Assembly (NCBI RefSeq): GCF_016123485.1
Contig: NZ_JADCKQ010000002.1
Coordinates: 372,001 to 436,000, forward strand
Direction: 5' to 3'
From: Halocynthiibacter styelae
GTDB lineage: Bacteria; Pseudomonadota; Alphaproteobacteria; Rhodobacterales; Rhodobacteraceae
Length of the DNA stretch: 64,000 bases
Under the pieces are notes generated by a model, which saw only the letters and a program-made list of their open reading frames with translations, had not been told where the DNA came from and ran no database searches. Below, piece by piece: positions 33,555 through 42,630 of this stretch. A program made the position numbers and the translations under genes. Positions within the stretch are counted from its first letter, which is position 1; each line of letters opens with the position of its first letter.

Positions 33555-35132
33555 ATGGAAAAAGCAAACGTAGTCATCGGCTTTCTTGGTACGAATCTGG
33601 ATGCAGGCAAGCGGCGGCGCTGGCGTCCGTCTGTACAAATTGCTGAACATCCGGATTTCCCGGTTGACCGGTTGGAGTTGATCCACGGCAGGCGCTGGTC
33701 TGGGCTCGCACAGAAAATCAAAACGACCGTGGAACATTCAAGCCCTCAGACCGAGGTCTTGCTGCATGAAGTTGAAATTCGTGACCCCTGGGACTTTGAG
33801 GAAATGTATGGTGCGATGTATGATTTCGCGCGCGACTATGGGTTTGACGACGAGCGCGAAGACTACCACGTTCACCTGACCACTGGCACGCATGTGGCAC
33901 AAATCTGTTGGTTTTTGCTGACAGAAGCCCGTCATATTCCGGCAAAGCTGATCCAAACCGGCCCGCCCCATCATCAAGAAGAAGGGCCCGGCAGTTTACA
34001 AATCGTTGATCTTGATCTGTCGAAATACAACGCCTTGCAGCAGCGTTTTGATCTGGTCACCAAAGAATACAACACGTTCCTGAAAGGCGGGATTGAGACA
34101 CGCAATAACGCCTTCAACGCGATGATTGACCGGATGGAGGTCGTGACATCCAATTCTGACGCGCCGCTGTTGCTAATCGGACCAACCGGCACTGGCAAAT
34201 CTGAACTGGCAGCACGGCTATATGAACTCAAGCTGCAACGCCGCCGCGTTAAGGGGCGTCTTGTGCATGTAAACTGTTCAACCCTGAAGGGTGAACGCGC
34301 CATGTCCACGCTTTTTGGCCACCGCAGGCAAGCCATCCCTGGTGCTGCCGCAGATCGATCTGGATTACTGCGCGAAGCAGACGGTGGCGTGTTATTCCTG
34401 GACGAAATCGACGAACTTGGCCTGGATGAACAGGCTATGATCCTGCATGCGATCGAGACAGGGAAATACTTCCCGCTGGGGTCCGATTATGAAGTCACAA
34501 GCCGATTTCACCTGATTGCCGGCGCGGGCAAAGATCTTGCAGGTCTGGTCGCCGGTGGACAGTTTCGCGCAGACCTGTTTGCGCGGCTGAACCTTTGGAC
34601 ATTCGCCCTGCCCGCTTTGCGCGACCGGCCTGAAGATATCGCACCCAACATTGCCTTTGAAATGGCGCGTGCGGAAAAAACACTGGGCGCGCGCGTGACG
34701 TTTAATGCAGATGCGCTTGCCATCTATCAGAAATTCGCAACAGACCCCGGCACAAAGTGGTCCGGTAATTTTCGAGATCTCAGCGCATCTATTCAGCGGA
34801 TGTGCACCCTTGCGCCGCAAGGCCGCATCACAAAATCGATGGTGCAGGCTGAAATCGCAACGATTACATCTGTCTGGTACAATGCCAATCAAGATCCAGA
34901 GATGCAGCTTCTCACATCAGTTCTTGGCGAACGTTCTGCAGAGATCGATGAATTTGACCGCACACAACTTGCCGCCGTTATCCGTGCTTGCCAGGAAAGC
35001 GCAAGCTTAAGCGCCGCGGGACGACGTTTATTTGCGGTGTCGCGCCTGACCAAAACCAGCAAAAATGATGCGGACCGCCTGCGTAAGTACCTGGAGAAAT
35101 TCGGCCTCGATTGGACCTCCTGCAAAGGATGA
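33555..35132 (+). CDS. rtcR: RtcR, CARF-AAA+ regulator with altered GAFTGA loop
   Basis: 525 aa from MEKANVVIGF, where the RtcR family begins; the longer ORF start adds 26 unrelated residues. The N-terminal CARF-type domain (1 to about 180, TTGTHVAQICWFLLTEA) senses RNA ends; the AAA+ domain has Walker A GPTGTGKSELA and Walker B LFLDEIDE; the C-terminus has a Fis-type HTH region. At residues 259-264, where enhancer-binding proteins have GAFTGA, this protein has QAIPGA. It should control the divergent rsr-rtcB operon. Confidence 0.9.
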   Translation: MEKANVVIGFLGTNLDAGKRRRWRPSVQIAEHPDFPVDRLELIHGRRWSGLAQKIKTTVEHSSPQTEVLLHEVEIRDPWDFEEMYGAMYDFARDYGFDDEREDYHVHLTTGTHVAQICWFLLTEARHIPAKLIQTGPPHHQEEGPGSLQIVDLDLSKYNALQQRFDLVTKEYNTFLKGGIETRNNAFNAMIDRMEVVTSNSDAPLLLIGPTGTGKSELAARLYELKLQRRRVKGRLVHVNCSTLKGERAMSTLFGHRRQAIPGAAADRSGLLREADGGVLFLDEIDELGLDEQAMILHAIETGKYFPLGSDYEVTSRFHLIAGAGKDLAGLVAGGQFRADLFARLNLWTFALPALRDRPEDIAPNIAFEMARAEKTLGARVTFNADALAIYQKFATDPGTKWSGNFRDLSASIQRMCTLAPQGRITKSMVQAEIATITSVWYNANQDPEMQLLTSVLGERSAEIDEFDRTQLAAVIRACQESASLSAAGRRLFAVSRLTKTSKNDADRLRKYLEKFGLDWTSCKG

Positions 35133-35162
35133 ACTGCATACCCCTTCATGAGCGAACGTCAC

Positions 35163-35288
35163 ACTATGTGGCACCTGACAACTTTCACGAAACATCGAGA
35201 AATTTTGACTTTTCCATCATGATTTTGACCCAATCTTGTAAAATTCAAACCCAGATCCCTGTACCGGTCTGAGATACGTCTTGGATCT
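35163..35288. repeat. diverged ~125-bp dispersed repeat, copy B
   Basis: Pairs with 3054-3177 (copy A) in the same orientation. It starts 30 bp after the rtcR stop and ends where the exonuclease remnant begins, so it may have replaced the 5' end of that gene. Confidence 0.6.
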
Positions 35289-35317
35289 CGAAGAATGAGC
35301 AAAAGCTATCTTGCTAC

Positions 35318-35844
35318 ATTCCCGACCCTAAATGCCAGATTGGACTTTGTTTCGCCGATGCTGCGGGTCATTTACAAACCTATTCTGTCCTGGTCGACCC
35401 TGAGGAACCTTTTGCCCCGTTCAACACAGAGCTGCATGGGATCTCCAGTGACACAGTGGCGGGGGCTGGGAATTTCCCAACCGTCTATATGGCGCTGTAT
35501 GATATCCTGAACACCCATTCGCTTATCCAACACAGCACGTTTGATGAAAAGCCTTAACGGCGGCTTGCGCACGTTATGATTTACCCATGATCACGTCACA
35601 TTGGACCAACAGTGTCACAGTCGCCCGCCAGGCCTGGCCGGAGCTAAAGGGCGCTGGCGGCCATGGCCTTACCAACCTCAAAAAACACCTGGGCCTTACG
35701 TTTCACCACCATGACGCGGGTGAGGATGCGCGTGCCTCAGCCTCCGTCATCCTGAAGGCCGAGGAGGCTTTGGGCAAGCCATTGTCGCATCTCACCATAA
35801 ACCGCCAACTGACATTTCAGTTTGAAAACCCGACAAGAAAGTGA
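35318..35844 (+). pseudogene. DnaQ-like 3'-5' exonuclease remnant
   Basis: The first frame reads CQIGLCFADAAGHLQTYSVL, VDPEEPFAPFNTELHGIS and QHSTFDEK, then stops at 35557. Adding one A to the AAAA run near 35550 restores reading into ALTAACARYDLPMITSHWTN, VARQAWPEL, HGLTNLKKHLGLTFHHHDAG and EDARASASVILKA, a standard exonuclease C-terminus. The first catalytic motif (DxE) and the start codon are missing. So there is one frameshift plus loss of the 5' end; the gene cannot encode an active nuclease. Confidence 0.75.
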
Positions 35845-35866
35845 TTTCGAACCACCCTGCCCTGCT

Positions 35867-35912
35867 CCCAATCCATTGCCTGCGCCTGGCTCAGGATCCA
35901 ACCAAAAGGTGC
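35867..35912. repeat. direct repeat bracketing the RNA-repair locus, copy 2
   Basis: Same orientation as 28914-28960, sharing CCATTGCCTGCGC and the flanking blocks described there. Begins 22 bp after the exonuclease remnant. Confidence 0.6.
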
Positions 35913-35953
35913 CCCCCCCGATGCGTAGCATAGGACCACTTCATGGGGGGGGG
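35912..35953. repeat. homopolymer inverted repeat C8 ... G9
   Basis: Eight C (35912-35919) and nine G (35945-35953) separated by 25 bp between two convergent genes. It could fold as a very stable hairpin and act as a terminator. Run lengths of this kind are prone to slippage. Confidence 0.6.
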
Positions 35954-35989
35954 AGGATCAGCCTTTCAAAACCTTCCCTGAACGTCACT

Positions 35990-37240
35990 TCAGGCCATTT
36001 CGTTCACAACCGCCAGAAGTTTTGCGACTTCGCTTTCACTGTTGTAGTGGCACATAGAAATCCGCACACAATCCGGCAAACCAAGCGGATTAAGAACATT
36101 GCCGCTATAGTGGTCTGCTTTGCGGGTATGGGTTCGGATGCCTTCCTGGTTCAGCGCTTCAACCACATCCGGGGAATCCATTCCCTTCACCACGATTGAC
36201 ACCAGCCCTTCACGCGCTGGATTATCTTCACCCGCCAGGATCTGAACATGTTCCATATCTTTGAGACCCGGCAGATTGCCGGTGCCATTGATCATCGCAA
36301 CGGTCAGATGGGTTTCATAGGCATGGATCGCGCGCCCGGCGGCTTCAATGCGCTTGCGAGGGTCTGTTTCTTCAGACACCTCACCGCCAAGCCAGTCGAA
36401 GTATTCCACCACATCAGACACAGTCGCAAAGCTGCCGCTGTCGCGGGTGCCGAATTCCCAGCCTGTTGCGGGCGCATCGATCAGCATGTCATGTGGCATG
36501 GCGGATAGTTTATCGGAAATCCAGGCGATGCCGTACCCATGGCGGGAAAACACTTTGTAAGGTGAGATCACGTAACCATCCACATTGTAGGCATTCAGGT
36601 CCAGCTGCCCATGGGCCGCGTGCTGAATGCCGTCCACGATGATCAGACAATCCGGTGCCACCGCCCGGATCGCTTTGGAAATCGCGGCCACATCTATGCC
36701 CATGCCGGTGACGGGCGAAGCATGCAGGATCGTCGCCACCGCCACATCCGGGGTCATCAGGGCGGCGTAATCCTCAGCTGTCACCAGACCGGTTGCGTCG
36801 TTATGGGCGACGTTCACGTAATCCAGGCCGGCAATTCCGGCCCAGCGCTGCGCGGCAGAACGGGTGGCCGGATGTTCAATAGAAGACCCTATGACCTTCG
36901 CGCCTTTCGGGGCATTCACACAGGCAGTGCGGATCAGACGAAACAGAAGTTCCGTGCCACTTTCCCCGGCGAAGAACTGACCGGCCCCGGCATTCATGAA
37001 CACCGCCAGGTCTGCTTTGGCTTTGTTGATCACATCCTGGGTTCCTTGCCCCGCAGGATTGATCCGACCCGGGTTATCCGGGATCGCCGCATAAAACGCG
37101 GATGTCTCAACCACCTTCTTCAGTGTCAGCGCACCACCGGCGTTTTCAAAGAAAATGCGTTCACCCTGAAACGGGCAGCTGTCCACATGGGCAAAGCGGT
37201 TGCGGATGGCCTGGATGAGGTCGGGATTGTCTTTTATCAT
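35990..37240 (-). CDS. class V aminotransferase / cysteine-desulfurase-like PLP enzyme
   Basis: 416 aa. Class V fold: ENAGGALTLKKVV, SSIEHPATRSAAQRWA, the Asp/His of IVDGIQHAAHGQ, and the PLP lysine in VISPYKVFSRHGYG. The desulfurase active cysteine loop is not evident, so amino-acid lyase or aminotransferase activity is more likely. It is the last gene of a minus-strand cluster with a DUF4392 protein, a SelA-like protein and an aldehyde dehydrogenase; substrate unknown. Confidence 0.8.
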   Translation of the reverse strand: MIKDNPDLIQAIRNRFAHVDSCPFQGERIFFENAGGALTLKKVVETSAFYAAIPDNPGRINPAGQGTQDVINKAKADLAVFMNAGAGQFFAGESGTELLFRLIRTACVNAPKGAKVIGSSIEHPATRSAAQRWAGIAGLDYVNVAHNDATGLVTAEDYAALMTPDVAVATILHASPVTGMGIDVAAISKAIRAVAPDCLIIVDGIQHAAHGQLDLNAYNVDGYVISPYKVFSRHGYGIAWISDKLSAMPHDMLIDAPATGWEFGTRDSGSFATVSDVVEYFDWLGGEVSEETDPRKRIEAAGRAIHAYETHLTVAMINGTGNLPGLKDMEHVQILAGEDNPAREGLVSIVVKGMDSPDVVEALNQEGIRTHTRKADHYSGNVLNPLGLPDCVRISMCHYNSESEVAKLLAVVNEMA

Positions 37241-37259
37241 TGTGTCTTTCCTAAAACTC

Positions 37260-38273
37260 TCAGAGCGCGCGGCTCACGATAGTACGGCAGAGTTCAGCCA
37301 CTGCCAGATGAGAAGCCCGGGGGAACCCGTCAACTGAATCGTCAACGATCCCATGGGTCGAATTGATAAGGCCATTTGTGACCATCGTATCCAGCAACAG
37401 GGCCTCACGTTCCGGCGTGTGCAATAGTTTCGCATTGCCGGCACGCACGGCCATAGCCGCTGCAATCGCGGTGCAGCCCCAGTTGGAACAGGCCGCAGTG
37501 ACCAACACATCGCAGGATGTCACAGCACCAATACCACCGCCACAACCGCATTGGCATATATCACCGTAAGGCACATGGGCTGCCACGTGATCCGCAACCT
37601 TGCCCATACCAATTTCATTGCCGCCATCACCGACAGCGACCACGGGAATGCCGCGTTCCAGCGCGAGATCAAACAGGAAATCCACCCGCGCACGGCCCAT
37701 GCCGTAATCGATCCCGCGCATAGAGTGATAGACACCAAATTCATTGCGCCCCACCCGCTCCGTGGAAAACAACAGATCGGGCTGCAGATCGTCCAGCATC
37801 TGAATGGCCTGAGCTTTGCCGCCTTTATCCTCAATCGAATAGGGCAGCATAACGATGGTCGCCAGGCTTTTGTCTGCCCGCGCAATCACCGCCTGTTCCA
37901 GCGTAACCGGGAAGAGCCCCGCCGCCTGACAGGTGTTGCGGATCGCGGGCAGTAACGTTTCTTCGCAAAGCATCACACAGGTCGCATTGCGACCCAGAAC
38001 CAGCGCCCGGGCAATCGCTGCGGCACCGGATGGACCGTCGTTTTCGCCAAGCTCCGGGGTGATCCAGGCACGGGAAACCGATCCTGTGGTCAGCAGTACA
38101 GTGCCGCCCTCCGGCACCGCCATCAGCGCATCAGCTGCCACCCCCACAAGGGAGCGCCCCTCAATGCCCCGTGCAGCTTCAAAGAGATGTTCAACACCGC
38201 GTTCACCCATGTCGATATTCACGAGCTGGTCCAGCCTGTCATCAAGTCGGGTGATCAGATCTTTATCCGTCAT
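37260..38273 (-). CDS. DUF4392 protein, D-glutamate-cyclase-like
   Basis: 337 aa. Matches DUF4392 in TGSVSRAWITPELGENDGP, STERVGRNEFGVYHSMRGID, VAVGDGGNEIGMGKVADHV and ACSNWGCTAIAAAMA. Characterised relatives (mitochondrial D-glutamate cyclase) turn D-glutamate into 5-oxoproline. Its start is within 1 bp of the SelA-like stop, so the two are co-translated. Beside PLP enzymes it may handle a D-amino acid or a lactam intermediate; that is inference. Confidence 0.8.
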   Translation of the reverse strand: MTDKDLITRLDDRLDQLVNIDMGERGVEHLFEAARGIEGRSLVGVAADALMAVPEGGTVLLTTGSVSRAWITPELGENDGPSGAAAIARALVLGRNATCVMLCEETLLPAIRNTCQAAGLFPVTLEQAVIARADKSLATIVMLPYSIEDKGGKAQAIQMLDDLQPDLLFSTERVGRNEFGVYHSMRGIDYGMGRARVDFLFDLALERGIPVVAVGDGGNEIGMGKVADHVAAHVPYGDICQCGCGGGIGAVTSCDVLVTAACSNWGCTAIAAAMAVRAGNAKLLHTPEREALLLDTMVTNGLINSTHGIVDDSVDGFPRASHLAVAELCRTIVSRAL

Positions 38274-39536
38274 TTAGTTTTCTCCGAACAGAAGGTCAGC
38301 AAACCAGGTGGCATCATCCAGATGGGCCGCAACTTCGTCAATTGCGTTGACAAGGCAGCGGGCGACCGCCTCTGCCCCGCCCGCACGCGCAACAGCCCCG
38401 GTGGTGGGCTTCAACCGGACCGATACACGCCCCCCTGGCTGACCATGAGTATTGACCGTGACAATGCCCTTGTCGCGCAACATCAGCATCCCGATAGCGG
38501 CGGTGACTTCTGCAGGCACCCGGTCGGATTGATCGGTTCCGGCGCGGGTCAGAACTATCTGCATAGCATCCTGTTCGTCAATCTTCGGACCAAGAGCAGA
38601 GCGGGTCACAAAGGTTGCGCCCAGCGCGGCTTCCAGCGCCGCCGCCAGATCCTGCCCATCCTGCGCCTCCTGAATCAGCAGATCCGGGGTGAACCCCTGA
38701 AGACTGCGCATCGCACCTACGGCTATGGGCGCGCGGGCTTCCATGCCCAATTCACTGGCTTTGGCCTGAACCGGCACAAGCGCGGCAGCATCCCCACACA
38801 GCACCCCCGCGCGTGGGCCGGACAGGCCGGCCTTATCGGCGTTTGTAATCACCAGGTCCGCCCCAAAAGACAGCGCAGGCGCGCCACCATGCAGAACCGG
38901 ACGGAACCGCGCGCCGTAAGCCTCATCCAGAAGAACCACACAGCCCGCACGCTTTGCCAATCGGGTTGCAGCACCAATCAGATCATCCGACAGCACCGCC
39001 AGTTCCGATGTCACCGTGGTGATGACCATCAGTGCCGGAACATGGGCAGCAAGCAAGCGTTTGACTTCGGGCAGATCATAAGCCTCAACCACCGGCACAC
39101 CTGCCAGTTTTGCACCGCGCGTCACAGAGGCATGGGAACGATCCCCTGCAGGCACAAGCGACAGAACCGGGCGGTTCTGACTATGGGCCAGAACCGTTGC
39201 AACGATCCCGGCACTTGTGCGGTTGATCACGGCTGCAGCCTCATCCCCGTCACCGCCCATATGGGTAATCGCAGCCTGACGCAATTCTTCACCATAAAGA
39301 CCAGGCCCGATCCATTCTTCGCACAGCTCAGGCAGATCATCCGCCGCCACAGGATAAAACCGCAGGTTCCCGGTACAGATCGCAACCTTGTCTATCCCTT
39401 CACGCGCAACAAAATCTGCCGCAACAGCCCCCGCCCGCTTCAGGCGGCGCACTTCGTCGGCAGACCCCGACAGAAGCGTTCCCCGGGCGTAGCCCACGCC
39501 CGGATCAACCGCATTGCCAAATCTGTCGGTGCTCAT
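38274..39536 (-). CDS. SelA-like PLP-dependent enzyme
   Basis: 420 aa. PLP fold type I with VLLDEAYGARFRPVLHGG (Asp) and the lysine in VITNADKAGLSGPRAGVL; related to L-seryl-tRNA(Sec) selenium transferase-like enzymes, many of which are ammonia-lyases or racemases rather than SelA. No other selenium genes are in view. Its start overlaps the aldehyde dehydrogenase stop and its end abuts DUF4392. Confidence 0.72.
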   Translation of the reverse strand: MSTDRFGNAVDPGVGYARGTLLSGSADEVRRLKRAGAVAADFVAREGIDKVAICTGNLRFYPVAADDLPELCEEWIGPGLYGEELRQAAITHMGGDGDEAAAVINRTSAGIVATVLAHSQNRPVLSLVPAGDRSHASVTRGAKLAGVPVVEAYDLPEVKRLLAAHVPALMVITTVTSELAVLSDDLIGAATRLAKRAGCVVLLDEAYGARFRPVLHGGAPALSFGADLVITNADKAGLSGPRAGVLCGDAAALVPVQAKASELGMEARAPIAVGAMRSLQGFTPDLLIQEAQDGQDLAAALEAALGATFVTRSALGPKIDEQDAMQIVLTRAGTDQSDRVPAEVTAAIGMLMLRDKGIVTVNTHGQPGGRVSVRLKPTTGAVARAGGAEAVARCLVNAIDEVAAHLDDATWFADLLFGEN

Positions 39537-41023
39537 GCCTCACCTTCGATATTGATGGTGATGCATTTGCGATAGGTATAGGCCTCCAGCGCGCCTTCAA
39601 TTGAATATTCGCTGCCCATGCCGGATTGTTTGGTGCCACCATAAGACATGCCGGGGATCTGCCCGCCGCCCTGATTGACCTGAATCCAACCCGCATCAAT
39701 CGCGCGTGTCAGACGGGTGATCCGGCTGACATCATGGGTGAAGATAAACGCCGCCAGCCCGTAATGGGTGTCATTGGCCATAGCGATGACTTCTTCTTCC
39801 GTTTCAAACGGTATGGCGACCATAACCGGGCCAAACACCTCTTCACGTGAAATGCGCCAGGTGTTGTCAACACCCGTGATAATGGTCGGGTTCGGACAGA
39901 AACCAGCGGGATCTTCCGCCGGGGTTTCCCCCAGCAGGAAATTTGCGCCTGATGCTTCGGCCTCTGCCACAAACGCGCGGATTTCACCGTAACGTTCGGC
40001 ATTCACGACAGCGCCCATATCCACGTCAGGATCAAGCGCATCGCCCACTTTCAGCGCAGCGGATTTCTCTGCCACTTTGGGCATCAGTTCATCCCAGATG
40101 TCCTTATGCACGAACAGACGTGACCCGGCGGTGCAGCTTTGCCCCTGACGGGCAAAACGCATGGCATTGGCAACCTGTTGCGCGGTGCTTTCCAAACGCC
40201 CATCTGCAATCGCATCCGGGAACACAATCGTCGGGGATTTACCGCCAAGTTCCAGTGTGACCTTAGCGATGCGATCCGCTGCGGAATGCGCAATCAGTTT
40301 ACCCACTTCGCTTGAACCGGTGAAGGACACTTTTGAGATACCCGGATGATTGGCAATCGCCGCACCGGCTTCTTCACCAAGACCCGTCACAACATTGAAA
40401 ACGCCCGGCGGGAACAAACCATCAGCCAGTTCCGCCAACTTCAGGATCGCCAGTGGTGCATCTTCGGCGGGTTTCAGAACCAGACAGTTCCCGGTGGCCA
40501 GAGCCATGGAAATCTTCACCGCACCCAATTGCAGCGGTGAATTCCATGGGATGATCGAACCAACAACGCCATGAGGTTCCCGGGTGGAGTACGACAAAAT
40601 TCCCGGGCCAAGCGGCAGAGTTTCACCTTTTTGTTCAACCGCAACGCCGCCGTAATATTTCAGAACCCCCGCAGCGCCCATGGCTTCGCCACGGGATTGG
40701 GTTTTCACGGCATTGCCACTTTCCGCCGCCAGAACACGTGCCACTTCCTCAGTGTTTTCTTCCAGGCGCCGGCCCAGTTCGAACAACAGTTTGCCCCGCT
40801 CAGATGCTGGCAACGCGCGCCACGCTGGCAAAGCGGCGCGGGCAGCATCGACGGCCAGTTTCACCTCGGCAGACGCGCCGCGACCGACCTCACAGATCGG
40901 TGCACGACGGGACGGGTTTTCGATGGTCAGGGTGCGCCCATCAGCAGGCCGATGCCAGGCCCCATTGATATAGCTGCCAGACAGGCCAGCCTCGGGCAGT
41001 TTTGGTTCAAGAAGCGTTGTCAT
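39533..41023 (-). CDS. NAD(P)-dependent aldehyde dehydrogenase
   Basis: 496 aa from MTTLLEPKLP behind AGGAGA. ALDH motifs: IIPWNSPLQLGAVKI, VSFTGSSEVGK, TLELGGKSPTIVF and the catalytic cysteine in RQGQSCTAGSRL. It lies downstream of the class III aminotransferase, which would make an aldehyde, so the pair may convert an amine to an acid. A hairpin (41082-41111) separates the two genes. Confidence 0.9.
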   Translation of the reverse strand: MTTLLEPKLPEAGLSGSYINGAWHRPADGRTLTIENPSRRAPICEVGRGASAEVKLAVDAARAALPAWRALPASERGKLLFELGRRLEENTEEVARVLAAESGNAVKTQSRGEAMGAAGVLKYYGGVAVEQKGETLPLGPGILSYSTREPHGVVGSIIPWNSPLQLGAVKISMALATGNCLVLKPAEDAPLAILKLAELADGLFPPGVFNVVTGLGEEAGAAIANHPGISKVSFTGSSEVGKLIAHSAADRIAKVTLELGGKSPTIVFPDAIADGRLESTAQQVANAMRFARQGQSCTAGSRLFVHKDIWDELMPKVAEKSAALKVGDALDPDVDMGAVVNAERYGEIRAFVAEAEASGANFLLGETPAEDPAGFCPNPTIITGVDNTWRISREEVFGPVMVAIPFETEEEVIAMANDTHYGLAAFIFTHDVSRITRLTRAIDAGWIQVNQGGGQIPGMSYGGTKQSGMGSEYSIEGALEAYTYRKCITINIEGEA

Positions 41024-41081
41024 CGCGGTTCTCCTGTGCAGCGCCAAACCTGTCAGCGGCAAATTCGAGTGAGTATTATAA

Positions 41082-41111
41082 GCGCCACCCCGGCAATAAG
41101 CAGGGTGGCGC
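41082..41111 (-). terminator. hairpin terminator after the class III aminotransferase
   Basis: Nine-bp perfect stem GCGCCACCC/GGGTGGCGC with a 12-nt loop, followed on the minus strand by TTATAAT. A second hairpin GGGTTC/GAACCC lies just upstream at about 41113-41141. Confidence 0.55.
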
Positions 41112-41147
41112 AGGGTTCAGGTAAAAGAAAAACCGAACCCGGATTTA

Positions 41148-42524
41148 TCAGATCTTATTGCGTACCACTTCCCAGGCATCGTCCAGCGCGTCTTTGAAAC
41201 GTTCAGTCGCTAGGTCGATCTCTTCTTCATTGATGATCAGCGGCGGCATAAAGCTCATCCGGTCACCAATCGCCCGCAGATAGAGGCCGCGATCATGGGC
41301 AAAGTTCTGCACCATCTCACCCACTTTCAGGGCCGGATCAAACGGCACACGCGCCTTTGCGTCCTGCATCAGTTCAAAGCCACAGAACAGACCAACGCCA
41401 CGCACCTCTGCCACCAGCGGGTGATCGGCCATAGCGTGACATTTCTCAAGGAAGCGTGCGGATACTTTGCGCACATGTCCGACAAGGTCGATTTCCTCAT
41501 AGATATCCAGCGCCTCAAGACCCACAGCCGCACCAACCGGATGGCCGGCATAAGTATAGCCATGACCGAAGGTACCCATTTCATCTGAGTTCTTCATCAT
41601 ATCAGCGTACATCTCATCCTTGAACATCAGGGCTGAGATCGGGAAGAAAGCCGCAGACAGTGCCTTGGCGCAGGACACCATGTCCGGCTCCATGCCCCAG
41701 GTCTCTGATCCCCACATGTTACCGGTACGGCCAAAGCCACAAACCACTTCATCAGACACAAGCTTGATGTCGTATTTGCGCAGAACCGCCTGCATTTCTT
41801 TCCAGTAACCTTCCGGCGGCATCAGGGCGCCACCGCCTGAAATCGCAGGTTCCGCAAAAAAGGCCGCAACGGTTTCCGGACCCTCAGCCAGGATCAGTTT
41901 TTCAAATTCCGCCGCCATGCGGGCAGAGAATTCCTCTTCGCTTTCGCCATCAATGTGGAAGCGATAGTAGTTCGGCAGTTCAGTGTGCTTAAATTCCGGC
42001 AACGGCAGGCCGAATTTCGCGTGCATATGCGGCTGCCCGGAAAGAGAAACAGTCGCAACCGTATTGCCGTGATAGCCACGCACCCGACCAAAGATCTTGC
42101 GGCGCTCTGGTTCACCCCTGGCAGTGTTGGTGTACCAGAGCAGTTTGATCGCCGTGTCATTCGCTTCAGAACCGGAACACTGGAACATGACCTTGTTCAT
42201 ACCGCCAGGCGCCAAATTGATCAGTCGTTCCCCCAGTTCCGCCACGCGCGGGTGCGAGCGGTTATAAAACGTTGGCGCGAAGGGCAGGATATCCATCTGA
42301 CGTTTGGCAGCATTCGACAAACGTTCGTTGTGATACCCCAGGCTGACACAACCCAACCCTGAGAAACCATCAATGATCTCGTTACCTTCCGTGTCATAGA
42401 TATACACGCCCTTGCCATGGGTGATCATGGTCGGGCCGTGTTCTGCATGTTGGCGCAGGTTAGACTGCGGGTGCACGTGGTGGGCCTTGTCCTGCTCAAT
42501 TAAGCGCTTAGCATCAACGTTCAT
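41148..42524 (-). CDS. class III (omega) aminotransferase
   Basis: 458 aa from MNVDAKRLIE behind GGAGCTCC; the longer ORF extends into the LysR promoter. Motifs: MFQCSGSEANDTAIKL, VRGYHGNTVATVSLSG, LVSDEVVCGFGRTGNMWG and the PLP lysine in VSCAKALSAAFFPISA. Class III enzymes use pyruvate or similar as acceptor for terminal amines or beta/gamma-amino acids. Divergent from the LysR gene that probably controls it. Confidence 0.9.
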   Translation of the reverse strand: MNVDAKRLIEQDKAHHVHPQSNLRQHAEHGPTMITHGKGVYIYDTEGNEIIDGFSGLGCVSLGYHNERLSNAAKRQMDILPFAPTFYNRSHPRVAELGERLINLAPGGMNKVMFQCSGSEANDTAIKLLWYTNTARGEPERRKIFGRVRGYHGNTVATVSLSGQPHMHAKFGLPLPEFKHTELPNYYRFHIDGESEEEFSARMAAEFEKLILAEGPETVAAFFAEPAISGGGALMPPEGYWKEMQAVLRKYDIKLVSDEVVCGFGRTGNMWGSETWGMEPDMVSCAKALSAAFFPISALMFKDEMYADMMKNSDEMGTFGHGYTYAGHPVGAAVGLEALDIYEEIDLVGHVRKVSARFLEKCHAMADHPLVAEVRGVGLFCGFELMQDAKARVPFDPALKVGEMVQNFAHDRGLYLRAIGDRMSFMPPLIINEEEIDLATERFKDALDDAWEVVRNKI

Positions 42525-42630
42525 TCTGGAGCTCCAATATTCATCTAAGAGGATCTCACATTTATCTTGACTGAAAATCAATTTCGAAGTTTTTTCGATT
42601 TCGTGAATCATATTCAGCCAGGAATAATCT

